This document shows positions 9,904 through 20,310 of a stretch of DNA of 64,000 nucleotides, one piece after another. The stretch comes from Vombatus ursinus (taxonomy: Eukaryota; Chordata; Mammalia; Diprotodontia; Vombatidae): positions 1 through 64,000 of the forward strand of contig NW_020953952.1 in NCBI RefSeq assembly GCF_900497805.2, read 5' to 3'. The notes beneath the pieces are model-generated. The model did not search any database. It was given only the letters and a program-made list of their open reading frames with translations, and was not told where the DNA came from. The translations under genes and the position numbers were made by a program. The stretch's first letter is position 1; each line of letters starts with the position of its first letter.

Positions 9904-10555
9904 TAAGAGATGCAAAGATGAAATATACATGCACACATACACACACATTCACAGTAGCAGTAGTCAAATACTACTTAATTCTGTCTGTATTATGCTAAAG
10001 AAGTTGGTAGTATTTATATGATCCATACAACATAGTATAGTTGATAGTAGTCATAAATATCACCTACAGAAGATAGGGAGTGATGAGGAAATAGATGAGA
10101 ACCAGGCAAAGAGCTGTACACTTTGAGGAGGGCTAAGATCATCAGCAGCTAGAAAGAACAGGGAGGAATTTATGGAGGAGGTGGCACACCAAATGAATCT
10201 TGAAAGAAGATAGGGATTCTGAAAGATAACAAATAGATGAGGCACATTCCAGGCACCAGGGCCTGGTACATATGCATGGAGATGAAAGATGGAAGGTTGA
10301 TTTGGGGAAAAGCTAGCGGTCCGGTCTCCCTAAAATGTGAACTGTGAGACAGGGAGTTCTGTGAAATAAGGCTGACGTGGTAGGATGGAACCAAAGTGTG
10401 GAGGGCCTCAAGCATGTCGGGCTAAGGAGTTTGTATACGAGAAGCTATAAGGTGCCACTGGATGATTTTGAGAGGAGGAGTAACAAGTCTGGACCTCTGC
10501 CTTAAGCAAATTATTTTATCAGTGGAATGAAAGAAGGATTGAAGAAGAGATCCAT
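9904..10555 (-). repeat. Antisense L2, first part
   Basis: The plus strand shows 'cacattccaggcaccaggg', 'gtggagggcctcaagcatg' and 'ctaaggagtttgtatacgag', reverse-oriented L2 blocks. It continues at 11776 after two insertions. Confidence 0.6.
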
Positions 10556-10562
10556 TAGAGGT

Positions 10563-10802
10563 GTTGTTGCTTAGTCAATTTCAGTCATGTCTGACTTCGT
10601 GGCCCCATTTGAGATTTTCTTGGTGAAGCTACTGGAGTGGTTTGTCATTTCCTTTACAGATGAAAAAAACTGAGGTAAATAGGGTTAAGTGACTTGCCCA
10701 GGGTCACACAACTCATAAGTGTCTGAGGCCAGATTTGAACTCAGGATGATGGGTCTTCCTGACTTCCAGCCCTGTGCTCTATCTACTGTATCACCTAACT
10801 AC
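10563..10802 (-). repeat. MAR1-like CORE-SINE (RTE tail)
   Basis: On the plus strand it begins with the reversed RTE-type tail ('gtcatgtctgacttcgtgg', 'ctggagtggtttgtcattt'). It then passes through the reversed core ('aagtgacttgcccagggtca', 'ccagatttgaactcagga') and ends in the reversed tRNA head ('gtgctctatctactgtatca'). About 240 bp. Confidence 0.85.
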
Positions 10803-11775
10803 TACTGAATGTGGCAAAAACTAATTAAGAATTTATCACTGTATAAATGGTCAAAGGATATGAACTGGCAGTTTTCAGCTAAAGAAACTAAAGCTATCTA
10901 TAGTCATATAAAAATGCTTAAATCACTACTGATTAGAGAAAGGCAAATTAAAACAATAACTATCAGATTGGCTAATATGACAGAAAAGGAAAATGATAAA
11001 TATTGGAGAAAACATGGGAAATTTGGCACACTAATGCATTGTTGGTGGAGTTGTGATCCAATCATTCTGGAGAGCATTTGGAACTATGTTCAAAGGGCAA
11101 CCAAACTGTGAATACACTTTGATCCAGCAATACCATTACTATATCCCAAAGAGATCATAAAAAAGGGAAAAAGACCCACATGTACAAAAATATTTATAGC
11201 AGCTCTTTTTGTGATGGCAAAGAATTGGAAATTAACTGGGGAATGGCTGGACAAGTTGTGATATATGAATGTAAATAAATACTATTGTGCTGTAAGAAAT
11301 GATGAGCAGGTGGATTTCAGAAAAACCTGGAAAGACTTACATGAGCTGAGTAAAGTGAGCAGAACCAGGACAACATTGTACATAGTAACAACAGTAACAA
11401 CAACTATGATTGACTTAGCTCTTTTCAGCAATACAATGATCCAAGATAATTCCTTGTGATGGAAAATACTATCTACATTCAGAGAAAGAACTATGGAGTC
11501 TGAATGCAGATCAAAGCAGACTATTTTCACTTTTTTTGACTTTTTTTTTACCCTTTTATTCTGTTTCTTCTTTCACAACATGACTAATGTGGAACTATGT
11601 TTAGCATGATTGTACTTGTATAACCTATATCAGATTGTTTGCCATCTTGGGGAAAGGAGAGGGAAGGGAGAAAAATTTGGAACTCAAAATCTTATAAAAA
11701 AATGAATATTAAAAGCTATCTTTACATGTAATTGGAAAATAAAATACAATTTAGAATAAACTTTTTTAAAAAAAT
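10803..11775 (+). repeat. LINE-1 3' end: ORF2 C-terminal region plus 3' UTR
   Basis: A 100-codon open stretch (10809-11111) reads SLLIRERQIKTITIRL and later GTLMHCWWSCDPIILESIW. This matches the C-terminal part of L1 ORF2 (IRE-QIKTT and GTLLHCWW-C). It is followed by the usual marsupial L1 blocks ('tttatagcagctctttttgt', 'gcaaagaattggaaatt', 'agtgagcagaaccagga', 'tgccatcttggggaaa') and an A-rich tail. Further stops follow, so it is a dead 5'-truncated copy. It sits next to the MAR1 copy, splitting the antisense L2. Confidence 0.88.
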
Positions 11776-12240
11776 AATTTAACACTATAGTCCAGGCTAG
11801 AGAACATGAGGGCCTGAAACAGGCCACTAGGTGGCTGTGTAAGTATAGAGAAGCAAATAGATGTAATTGACTTGTTACAACTGACAGGAATTATTGCATA
11901 TGAATGAGAAGGAAGAATCAGTGAGGTTTCCATGATTTTGAACTGGGCTGATAAGGAGTATTGTATGACACTGGGAGAAAATGGAAAATTTATCATGAGC
12001 AACAGGTTTGATAGGTGGCAAAACCAAGACTGAAAGGACATTGGACAAGTCCCTAATCTCTTTGGGTAGAGGAAGAACTACTGAATCTTTCACCTGGGTT
12101 AATAAAAAGTTGGGGGTCATTGCAAAGGTCATTTTAGGGGTGGGGGTCAGTAGAACGGAGATCACTGGAGCTATGGATGCCCGCACTAAGAGAACAGACT
12201 AACAGGAGGTGAAATTGACAGGTAGTTTTGTAACATGTAT
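11776..12240 (-). repeat. Antisense L2, second part
   Basis: Resumes with 'atagtccaggctagagaaca' and 'gagggcctgaaac', the block expected after the sequence broken off at 10555. A CTCF-like motif is embedded at 11824-11838. Confidence 0.6.
11824..11838 (+). promoter_or_regulatory. CTCF-like motif (unproven)
   Basis: CCACTAGGTGGCTGT matches the core CCASYAGRKGGCRSY at all but one position. This is a motif match only; there is no evidence of binding. Confidence 0.3.
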
Positions 12241-12259
12241 TGGAAAGGTGTGTCCCACA

Positions 12260-12720
12260 CCCCATAGGTGAATATCTCTCCAATGATTTATTTTTCTTTG
12301 TCGAGAGTGTTTCATAGTTGTTTCTAGAAATCTTCTCTGTGTATTGGTGGCTTAATGCCTAGATATGTGGGGTTTTTATGACACTGAATATCCCATTTCT
12401 CCTCTTCCCTTCACACTTTGCAGATACTTTAAGTGGAATTTCTCTTATTATTGTTTCTTCCTGGTTTTTGAGAGATAATAAAAATGGTGAATTTATTTTG
12501 TTTTTGACAACCTTGTTAAAGCAACTAATTATCTTGATTGGTTTTTCACTGTTTTTCTCAAGTTTCTTAAGATTAGCACCTTTTCATCCTCAACTTGGGA
12601 TATTTTATCTCTCCCTTACCAATGTTTATACATGTAATTTTGTTCTTTTTAGTATTGCTAAAGATAGCACTTCTAGAAACTATGTCAAATAACAGTGGGG
12701 GGGCACCCCATATAATATTT
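12260..12720 (-). repeat. Antisense LINE-1 ORF2 fragment (reverse transcriptase region)
   Basis: The plus strand carries reversed L1 ORF2 sequence: 'tttcttcctggtttttgaga', 'caaccttgttaaagcaacta', 'actatgtcaaataacagtgg'. These are characteristic of the antisense of the L1 polymerase domain. It is broken. Confidence 0.7.
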
Positions 12721-12774
12721 AATGCTGAAGATGCTCATGAGGATGAGAATGAATACTTGATCGTGTTTTACAAA

Positions 12775-13050
12775 GTACATTCACATACACAATCTAACTA
12801 GGTCTTCAGAAGAACCACATTAGTTAGGTAGTAATATTATCCCTACTTTATAAAGAAACTGAGTCTCAGAGAGTTATTGCTTCATAGAATGTTAAATCTA
12901 TTGAAGATCTTAGTGATCATTTAGTTCAAATTTCCCTCCATTATACAAAAATGAAAACTTAGGAATAAGACAGTCAGTGACTTGCCCAAAGTCAACAGCT
13001 AGTTAACAAGAGAGATTGATAGACAAAATCTGAGGAAAATGGTGGGCACA
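12775..13050 (-). repeat. MIR-like SINE fragments
   Basis: The reversed MIR 3' part ('tattatccctactttataaa', 'gaaactgagtctcagag') is followed by a second reversed piece ('agtgacttgcccaaagtca'). Confidence 0.6.
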
Positions 13051-13120
13051 TTTCCATGATACCAACTGAGTGGTGAGTAGAAAGCCTTTCTAATCACTTA
13101 AAAAATATAATACTCTATGT

Positions 13121-13348
13121 CAAGGGTTCTTAACCTATTTTGTGTTATGGACCCCTTTAGCAGGCTGGAGAAACCTATTGATCACCTCTAAGAATAATAT
13201 ATTTTTTTAAATTCATAGTGGAAGGAAATGCTATATTTCAGGCAGAGATTCTTGAAAATAAAGATGTAGTTTTTTTTACATGCACAATTATAGACCCTCT
13301 GAAATCTATCCATAAGCTGGTTTTATGAACCCAAGTTAAAAACCTCTG
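13121..13348 (-). repeat. hAT-type non-autonomous DNA transposon (MITE), copy 1
   Basis: Terminal inverted repeats CAAGGGTTCTTAACCT and AAGTTAAAAACCTCTG bound about 228 bp. The reverse strand carries 'gggtctataattgtgcatg' and 'tattcttagaggtgatcaat', as in the copies at 28365 and 50006. No clear 8-bp target duplication remains. Confidence 0.7.
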
Positions 13349-14097
13349 TTCGAGACAATCCAATACCCCTGGATTATTGTCTGACCATAGTGAGACATCC
13401 AGAAAGTCACAATGAAGTAGAATAAACCATTATATTTGGCCAATGTTTCTCCTACAGTAGGATGAAGGGGAGCACAGGCCCCTATAGCACTAGGCATTTA
13501 ATAGAAACTTGTTTAATTGACTTAAACTGAACAGGTAAGCAGAGGCTAGAGTTCTGCCTTCTAATCTGCAGGGCCTCCAGTAAACCTCATAATGCTAACA
13601 TTTGGGACTTTCCACCCCAATCTGCAGCAAGGCTAAGTAAGCAGATACCAAGGCTTCTTTTCATTTAGATTTCCCTGTGGGTGAAGAATAGCTTTCCTCT
13701 GGGTATACATTGACAATATTAATAAGCTGTTGGAGGATGTGTTTTGACCCTCCTCCAGTCATGTTAAACCCACTCACTGGCTTAAAAATGAGACATACAC
13801 TGATTGAAATACTTTCTGCTTTGTTCATTAAAATCAGTTGCCTAAGGATGTTTGATTCTCCCCCTGGAGGGCAGCAGTGGGCTCTGGCCAACAATTCTGG
13901 GGCCGCTTGCTTGCTACCGTGTCGAGCAAAGACGTGTCTTGGCTGGATTGTAAACTAACCAGAGATGGGGCAAACTATCTCCAGAGGCAATCCCCGCCAA
14001 TAAAAGCCACTGACTGGCATCCCACTAAAAGAGTTGATGGCACCAAGCTCAGCCCACCCCACTTCCACTCCTCTCAAGGCAAGAACAGTTGTGTTAG
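13349..14097. other. Unclassified, possibly low-repeat segment with a CTCF-like motif
   Basis: I recognise no repeat over about 750 bases. The part 13850-14080 is richer in G and C than its surroundings. TCTCCCCCTGGAGGGCAG at 13857-13874 is, on the minus strand, a fair match to the CTCF core. No coding gene is evident. Confidence 0.4.
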
Positions 14098-14985
14098 GAA
14101 GCAGCTAAAAGTTACAGTAGATAGAATGTTGCCTTAGAGTCGGGAAGACTGGAATTCAAATTCTGACTCAGTCGCTTTCTGGATTCCTCACTTTCTGTCC
14201 TCCCCGCCCCATATCCAAGCTGTTGCCAAGATCTGCCAGTTTCATCTTTACATTTCCCTACCATGCCCCCATTCTCTCCTCTGACTCTGCCACCACTTCA
14301 CTACAATCCATCATTACCTCACACCTCGATTACTGTAATAGCCTGCTCCTGGCTCTCCCTGCCTCTCGTCTTTTTCCCTCCAATCCATTCTCTATTTAAC
14401 CACTAAAGTGATTTTCCAAAATGCAAATATTATCATCTCACCCTTCTACTCAATGCACTTCAGTCGCTCCCTATTGCCTCCAGGAGCAAATACAAAATGT
14501 TCTGTTTGGCATTCAAAGCCCTGCCTCACCTAGCATTCTCCTACCTTTCCAGTCGTCTTCCACCTCACTCCCTGATATCTGCTCTTCAAGCCAGTGACAC
14601 TAGTCTCCTGGCTGTTCCATGAACAAGCCTCACTATCTCTCAGCTCCACACATTTTTCCTTGGCTGTCTCCCATGCCTGGAATTCTCTCCCTCATCCACT
14701 CCAACTACTGACTTCCTTGGCTTCCTTTAAGACCTAACTAAAATACTACCTACTACAAGAAGCCTTCTCCAACCCCTCTTAATTCCAGTAACTTCACTCT
14801 GTGAATTATTTCCTATTTATCTTGCATACAGCTTGCTTTGTATATATTTGTTTGTGTGTTGTCTTCCTTGCTAGATTGGAAGCTCTTTGAGGGCAGGGAC
14901 TGTTTTTGTCTCTTTTTGTTTCCCCTGTGCTAAGCACAGTGCCTGACACACAATAGGCACTTCATAAATGTTTAGTGAATTGAAT
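14098..14985 (+). repeat. SINE head joined to L2 3' region
   Basis: 14098-14180 is a SINE head ('gattcgggaag-like' gagtcgggaagactgg). From 14200 a long L2 sense run follows: 'tccaagctgttgccaagat', 'ccacctcac', 'cattcaaagccctgcctcac', 'cctggaattctctccctc', 'gattggaagctctttgaggg' and 'agcacagtgcctgacacac'. It is one of the clearest L2 copies here. Confidence 0.8.
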
Positions 14986-15398
14986 CAAATTGGGAAAATT
15001 TTGACTATTATTTTGGTTTATGCTAATTATTATTAACTTATCCTTCTCATCTTTTTCAGTGAGTCTCAATAAAAATGGCCATGGGTCAAGTAGTTCTCCT
15101 ACTTAGTTTTCTTTCTTTAATGTTCTGTTCCCTATTGCACAGCTGGATAAAATAGCTGCTTTTTGTAATTGAATAAAGGCATTTATCCTCTGTAGGCTCA
15201 CTGAAAGTATTCTTGGCAACTCCAGTTACAGACACAACCAAAGGGATAGTATGTCCCCTTATGATTTTTATCTCCTTGGACTAGTCTTTATACTTTGAAA
15301 GCTTGGCGCATTTATTCTATGATGATGATTATGATGACAGTAATATCATAGAGGAATTTCCTGTGTGTTTTTGTGGCAAAAATGATTTATTGTTTTTT
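14986..15398. other. Intergenic, no recognised content
   Basis: Unclassified AT-rich sequence; no gene was seen. Confidence 0.45.
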
Positions 15399-15655
15399 GA
15401 GATTGGATCTCCTTGTCTTGCTTAGTCTGGGAGTATATTGACCACTCACAGGCCCAATCTCACTACTGACCAGCTTGGGAGCTGGTTTGTCCCTCAGAAG
15501 GCAGCCTAGTTGCCCTCAGAGCCTGGGGGCTCTCCATATTGGTACTACGCTTAGTTCTACCTGAGCCAGTTGGCTCAGTCTGCTGCAGTTTGAAGCAATC
15601 CACCAGTTTCAGCCTCCCCAGTAGCAGGGATCAAATCTGTGCCACCATAACAAGC
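15399..15655 (-). pseudogene. 7SL (SRP) RNA retropseudogene, near full length
   Basis: The reverse strand starts at the true 7SL 5' end (15655; 'gcttgttatggtggcac' against 7SL gccgggcgcggtggcgc). It continues 'ggggaggctgaaactgg', then 'actaagcgtagtaccaatat' (7SL: actaagttcggcatcaatat), 'gggcaactaggctgcct', 'ctggtcagtagtgagat' (7SL: ctgatcagtagtgggat) and 'gggcctgtgag'. It ends 'gagatccaatctc' (7SL: gagaccccgtctc) followed by an A-rich tail. Both ends are kept; at 257 bases it has lost about 40 internally. Being S-domain-bearing it is a copy of 7SL itself, not an Alu. No target duplication is obvious. Confidence 0.88.
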
Positions 15656-15771
15656 ATAACAAACATCTATTAAACACTTACTATGTGCAAACCACTGTGC
15701 TAAACTGAGTGGCCAAAATGAAATAGTCCCTGCTTTGAAGGAGTTTACATTCTCCAGAAGGGCAAAGGGGT
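15656..15771 (-). repeat. Antisense L2-like repeat, head before the LTR
   Basis: Plus strand 'caaacatctattaaacactt' and 'aaccactgtgctaaactgag', then 'gaaggagtttacattctcc'. It resumes at 16427. Confidence 0.6.
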
Positions 15772-16426
15772 TGTAGAGTATAACATAAGAGCCATTGAAG
15801 CTTTTGGGCTTCAGCCTCTAGTAGGTTCACTCTTGATCTAGGAAGCCAGAAGGACAGGAACGAGACATAACGAGGGGTTATTTAATTACTTTATTCTTCT
15901 CAATGGGGTTGCTGATAATGGGAGTACCAACCCCTATAGAATCCCCTAATTACTCTTCTCCCAGGGGCAGGTGAGAATATACAGAGAGTAGGAGATCCAG
16001 CTCCTGCAACATTCCCTTAAGTCTTTGGGGCCGATCAAGACAGGCATAGTATTTCAGCATGTCCATTCCCCCCAAGTCTTAATGGGGGCAGGTCAAGGGA
16101 TGCACAGCTTTCAGCTGGCACATTCCCCACTTACTGACCAGTGCTCGCTTGATTTATAGAGGAGCACACAAAGAAGGCAATTTGCCAGCAATAGCCTCAC
16201 AAATTTACACCATCTTTTGCAATGTCATGATGACTTAGCATAGCACAGGCATAGTAGGTGTTTACAACTTAAGCACAAACATTGACATTATCTCATCATC
16301 ATATTTCACTGCGCAGTTGCAGTAGAAATTGTTTATGATGTGAAATCCTGGAAAGTAGTAGATTGTTTTCTGGCCATGGATCCTGAGAACTATTATCTAA
16401 AAAAGAATGACAAAATCCACCCTACA
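15772..16426 (-). mobile_element. Probable solo LTR (endogenous retrovirus fossil)
   Basis: Termini TGTAG and CTACA bound about 655 bp. On the minus strand a TATAAA-type box is followed by an AATAAA signal and a roughly 110-bp U5-like end. It interrupts an antisense L2-like repeat. No internal retroviral genes adjoin it. Family unknown; diverged and old. Confidence 0.55.
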
Positions 16427-17070
16427 TACACAGACACAAATAAATACAAAGTATATACAGAGTAATTTCAGGAGGAGGCTTTCACTGAGAACAGGGGGGA
16501 TTCAGAAAGGCAGCAGGTAGAGATGACATTTGTCTGCTTTGAAGAAAGCCCAGGATTTTATGAGGTAGAGAAGATGAGGGAGTATATTCCAGACCCAGGG
16601 GACCAAAGGCAGACGACTGTTTACCATGTGTGTAGAATAGCTCACAGGCCAGTGTGGCTGACATGGAGAACAATCAAAGGGTAGTAAAAGGAAATGAGCT
16701 TTTTTTCAAAAGGTTAAGAGTCAAATACTGCAAGGTTTTTAATGTCCAGCTGAGGATTCTGTGTTACATCCTTGAAGTAATAGGGAGCCACTGAAGGTTT
16801 TTGATTCTTTCCTATCTATTTTAGCAATAACATTTTGGCAGCTGCATGAGGAGAGCAGAGAGGCTGGAAGCCAGGCAAGGAATTAGGATGATACGGAAGC
16901 AGTCGAGGCAAGGAATGACGAGGGCCTGAAATAGAGTAGAAGCATGTGAGTGAGAGACGAGGGTGCGTGTGACAGATGTTGTGGAGGTGGAATTGATGAG
17001 ACTTGGCAACTGACTGGCTACAGGAGTGAGAGGGAGAGAGGAGGCGAGGAGAGAGATGCCTGAGGGTCCG
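16427..17070 (-). repeat. Antisense L2, continuation after the LTR
   Basis: Plus strand 'caaataaatacaaagtatat', 'gtaatagggagccactgaag', 'acattttggcagctgcatga', 'atgacgagggcctgaa' and 'gaattgatgagacttggca', the regular order of a reversed L2 ORF2 and 3' region. Confidence 0.7.
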
Positions 17071-17741
17071 GCTCAGTTCAGCTCCACTTTCCATTCACTT
17101 TTTCCATTGTTCATAATGGAGAGATCCATAAATGGTGAACTGTGCTGTAAACATCTTGAGCAACAAACACAGACTTCAGAAAGAAGGGCTTTGCTCCAAT
17201 CAAGCCCCAGCTTAAATTGTACTGGGCTGGGTATGGGAATATGTGAACTAGACAGACGCGGAAGTCCCTTTCAATTCCAAGATGCTACGACTCCAAGTAG
17301 GGGTAGCCCATGAGTAAACTATGTTCTGACTGATTACTCCATGAGGATGCTAGCTTGTTACGGCTGCTACAGGTGACTAAGGGTAGCATTGCATGATGTG
17401 TGCATGTACATATATATTTCTCTTTTTGGGAAAAAGAACAATAGAGCCATGACCCTTGCGGAGTCCTATGATTTGTTACCAGAGGCCTACCAGAGGGAAT
17501 AGAGAAGGGTTCAGAATATCCAGTTAAGAGGGCACCGTTCCCTGACCTCGTAACACAGAGCCATCACTGCCCAGCCCCTTGAGGATCTCTGCTCCCAAGG
17601 CCTTAGGAAGCTTGCAAAGCATCTGGATGCATGAGAGCTACACAGGCCAGTGGAATAGGCCCAAAGCGAAAGCCACCAGGGTAGGCAGACTCATCAGAGC
17701 TGTACCGCTCTGCCACAAAGAGGGCTCACCTGCTTCTGTTA
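17071..17741. other. Intergenic, mostly unclassified
   Basis: A short SINE-like tail lies near 17265-17300. Nothing else was recognised. Confidence 0.4.
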
Positions 17742-17757
17742 AGACAGTCCAGGTGTA

Positions 17758-17898
17758 GGAATAGCTAGTGGATAGAGCACCTACCCTGGAGTCAGGAGGA
17801 CCTGAGTTCAAATCTGGACTCAGACATATAATATTACCTAGCTGTGTAACTCTGGGCATGTCACTTAACCCCAGCTGCCTCATCAAGAGAAAAAAAAA
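17758..17898 (+). repeat. A-tailed marsupial tRNA-derived SINE with target duplication
   Basis: Body 'gagtcaggaggacctgag' to 'tcacttaaccccagctgcct' with an A tail. AGACAGTCCAGGTGTA (17742-17757) and AGATAATCCAGGTGTA (17899-17914) form a 16-bp target duplication with two differences. The first bases of the head are shortened. Confidence 0.9.
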
Positions 17899-17914
17899 AG
17901 ATAATCCAGGTGTA

Positions 17915-18258
17915 AAACCACCACACCAGGGTGAAATTGGGAACACCAGACCAGAGGACCTAGATGTTCTTGAGTTTACGCATTGGCTCCAAGTGACCCA
18001 ATGGGAAAGAGGATGGGATCCCTGTCTATAGTCCTGACTACTGATTAGGACAAGTAGAATGCAAAAAACACCTGGCATTGGGTGCTTTTTAAAAAATTTA
18101 TAACTTTCTATAAGATTCCAGCACCACAGATTAGCATCAGACCTTAGCATATGCTTAAACTTCTTGGAAGGGGGGGTGCCTACTTTCATTTTCTGAAGCT
18201 TTAAAATGTTAAAGGAGGAGGTAGACAGTCACAGGAGTTCCAACAGTAAAGTCAGTGA
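17915..18258. other. Intergenic, no recognised content
   Basis: Nothing recognisable; a G run lies at about 18170. Confidence 0.4.
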
Positions 18259-18261
18259 GCA

Positions 18262-18300
18262 TGCGCGCGCACACACAAACACACACACACACACACACAC
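18262..18300. repeat. (CA)n microsatellite
   Basis: An alternating GC/CA tract with a CA run of about 12 units. Confidence 0.9.
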
Positions 18301-19085
18301 TCCACATGTGCTCAGCAAAGGGGGCTTCTTCATGTTGGCAGAACCAGATTAGAATCATAAATATTACACAACTGTGTTGTGGGCACTGCTATGAAAGCAA
18401 GAGACCCTAGAAGACACTCTCATAGCTTTCATCAGTTGGTGATATTTTTGGACACAGATTTCTGGGCTGTCTTTTTGGAAGATTCTGGGAGAGAGAAGCT
18501 GGAAGTTTGGGTACAGACATTCTTGTTCGCACTGCAGAGGAGATAACTCAGGCAGGGTTATGCAAGGCAATCCTTATGCACTGACTCCTTGACTCTAAGA
18601 GCTTGAAATGTAGATGATGGGAATGAAAAGTGACACTTCCCAGTGACTAAGAACTGACGGGCATGTTGGTGAGAATGCAAAACGGTGTGGAACTTTGCCT
18701 TTCTCTTGACTTGCATGTCAAAGAGGGATTAGCTCAAAGCTGGTGTTTCTGAAGAGCTAGTGGGTGATGTGGGAGACACATGAGCTCCAGAGAAGCTGAT
18801 TAGACCTTGACAGTCAGCAGAAGTTACCAGCTGCCTCCTTTCCAATGAACTGTTTTCCAACCCCCATTTCTCATTGGTTTTCATTGATACCATTATATTC
18901 TCCTTTATGTAAAAAGAAATTCGAGGACCACCAAATCTTTGTCTGGTACGATTAATGTTGATAGGATTAGATATTTGGAGAGATGTTTGTACCTCTGTAG
19001 AGGGGAGATACCCCAGCTTTAGCATGGCTGATGGAGAAGAAGCAAACCATAAGCCCAAAAGGGAAGAGGAGGCAGACTGATTCAA
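18301..19085. other. Intergenic, unclassified
   Basis: An open stretch of 118 codons on the minus strand (18729-19085) has no recognisable domains and is probably chance. No other content was seen. Confidence 0.4.
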
Positions 19086-19089
19086 TATT

Positions 19090-19345
19090 ACAGGCAGCAG
19101 GGTGATAGAGGGGAGAGAATGCAGATAAAGCCTGAGTTCAAATTCAACCTCAGATGTGCTAGTTGTGTGACATTGGACAAGTCACTTAACTTCTGTCTGC
19201 CTCAGTTTTCTTAACTGTAAAATGAAGATGAGAATAGTGCTTATCTTTCGTGGTTGTTATAATGAACAAATGAGATAATATTTGTAAAAGCTCTTATCAC
19301 AGTGCTTTCCATGTAATAGGCCCTATATAAATACTTTTTCTCTCC
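19090..19345 (+). repeat. MIR-type SINE, near full length
   Basis: Head with 'cctgagttcaaattcaacc', core 'tgtgacattggacaagtcac', then 'cagttttcttaactgtaaaa' and the tail 'aatgagataatatttgtaaa' and 'cacagtgctttccatgtaat'. Confidence 0.8.
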
Positions 19346-19429
19346 TTTCCAGTATGTAAGGCCCAAATGCAATGGTGGTGTAATGATCTCTGCTTCTATA
19401 TTCTAGAGTCTGTCTCTATTTCTCTTTTT

Positions 19430-19562
19430 CTATCTATAAATAAAATGTATAAATGTATATTGTGTATATATTTAGATAGTTATATTTTATATATTATGTA
19501 TGTCCTTATGTGTATAATATGTCAAACATAAAATACATATACATATATATGAATGCATACAT
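19430..19562. repeat. TA-rich simple repeat
   Basis: Low-complexity TATA/TGTA runs. Confidence 0.8.
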
Positions 19563-19744
19563 ATCCCTTGTGGTAAAAGTTAACCAAGCTCAGGAGAGTG
19601 TGATCCACGCTGCCTGTAGGACCTCTGCACACTAACTCTCAGGGGCTTCTGCTCCTTAAAGGAGAAGGCGCACCCCTAAATTCTACAGGTGGGGAGCCCA
19701 CAATGAGTAAGTTGTACGTGCTGACCTCCCTTGTTTATTCGTTA

Positions 19745-20310
19745 CAGATAGAGGGCTGGAAAGGACCTCAGAAACCACCTAGTTCAAACCCCTTCTTGCA
19801 CAGACTCGGGAATGCGAAGGAATTTGCCCAAAGTCACAGAGACAGTAAGAGTCAGAAAGGAGGTTTGACCTCAAGTCGTCTAACTCCAGAGTCATTGGTC
19901 TTTTTACTGTGGCCCAAAAGGAAGAAATTCCAAACATTCAGACTAGCAAGAGGAAAAGGAAGGATTTTGTTTCAGGTACCCTGACTCCAGAATCTTCCAT
20001 TTGGGGTCTACTGCTTGGGGGCCCTTCTATGAATCATATATATCAGAAATTTGAGTCTTGGCAGCTACTTGCCCTCCCCCAGCTACTTGTTGAGCCAAGA
20101 ACAGCCACCATTTCTGTAAGTGCTTTAAAGTCTATAAAGCATTTTTCTACTAACAATCCTATGAAGTCAGTAAATAATATAAATATACCCTTTTTACATA
20201 TAAGGAAACTGAGGCACAAAAAGGCTAACCTAGGGTCACACAATTAACTTCGGATCTAAGACTGAAACCCACATCTTCTGACCCTAAGTAGCACCTTTGC
20301 CACTGTACCA
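19745..20310 (-). repeat. Two MIR-like SINE fragments
   Basis: 19745-19905 reads reversed ('gaaaggacctcagaaacc', 'tttgcccaaagtcacagaga'). 20110-20310 also reads reversed ('ggaaactgaggcacaaaaag', 'gggtcacacaattaact'). The bases between are unclassified. Confidence 0.6.

Noticed and set aside
10809-11111. A 100-residue protein gene
   Set aside because: It is the remnant of LINE-1 ORF2 C-terminus, followed by L1 3' UTR, not a host gene.
15399-15655. Alu-like SINE
   Set aside because: The S domain of 7SL is present, which Alu lacks, so it is a 7SL retrocopy.
17638-18189. 183-codon open frame on the minus strand
   Set aside because: It runs across an A-tailed SINE and unclassified flank, with no domain; it is a chance frame of the SINE.
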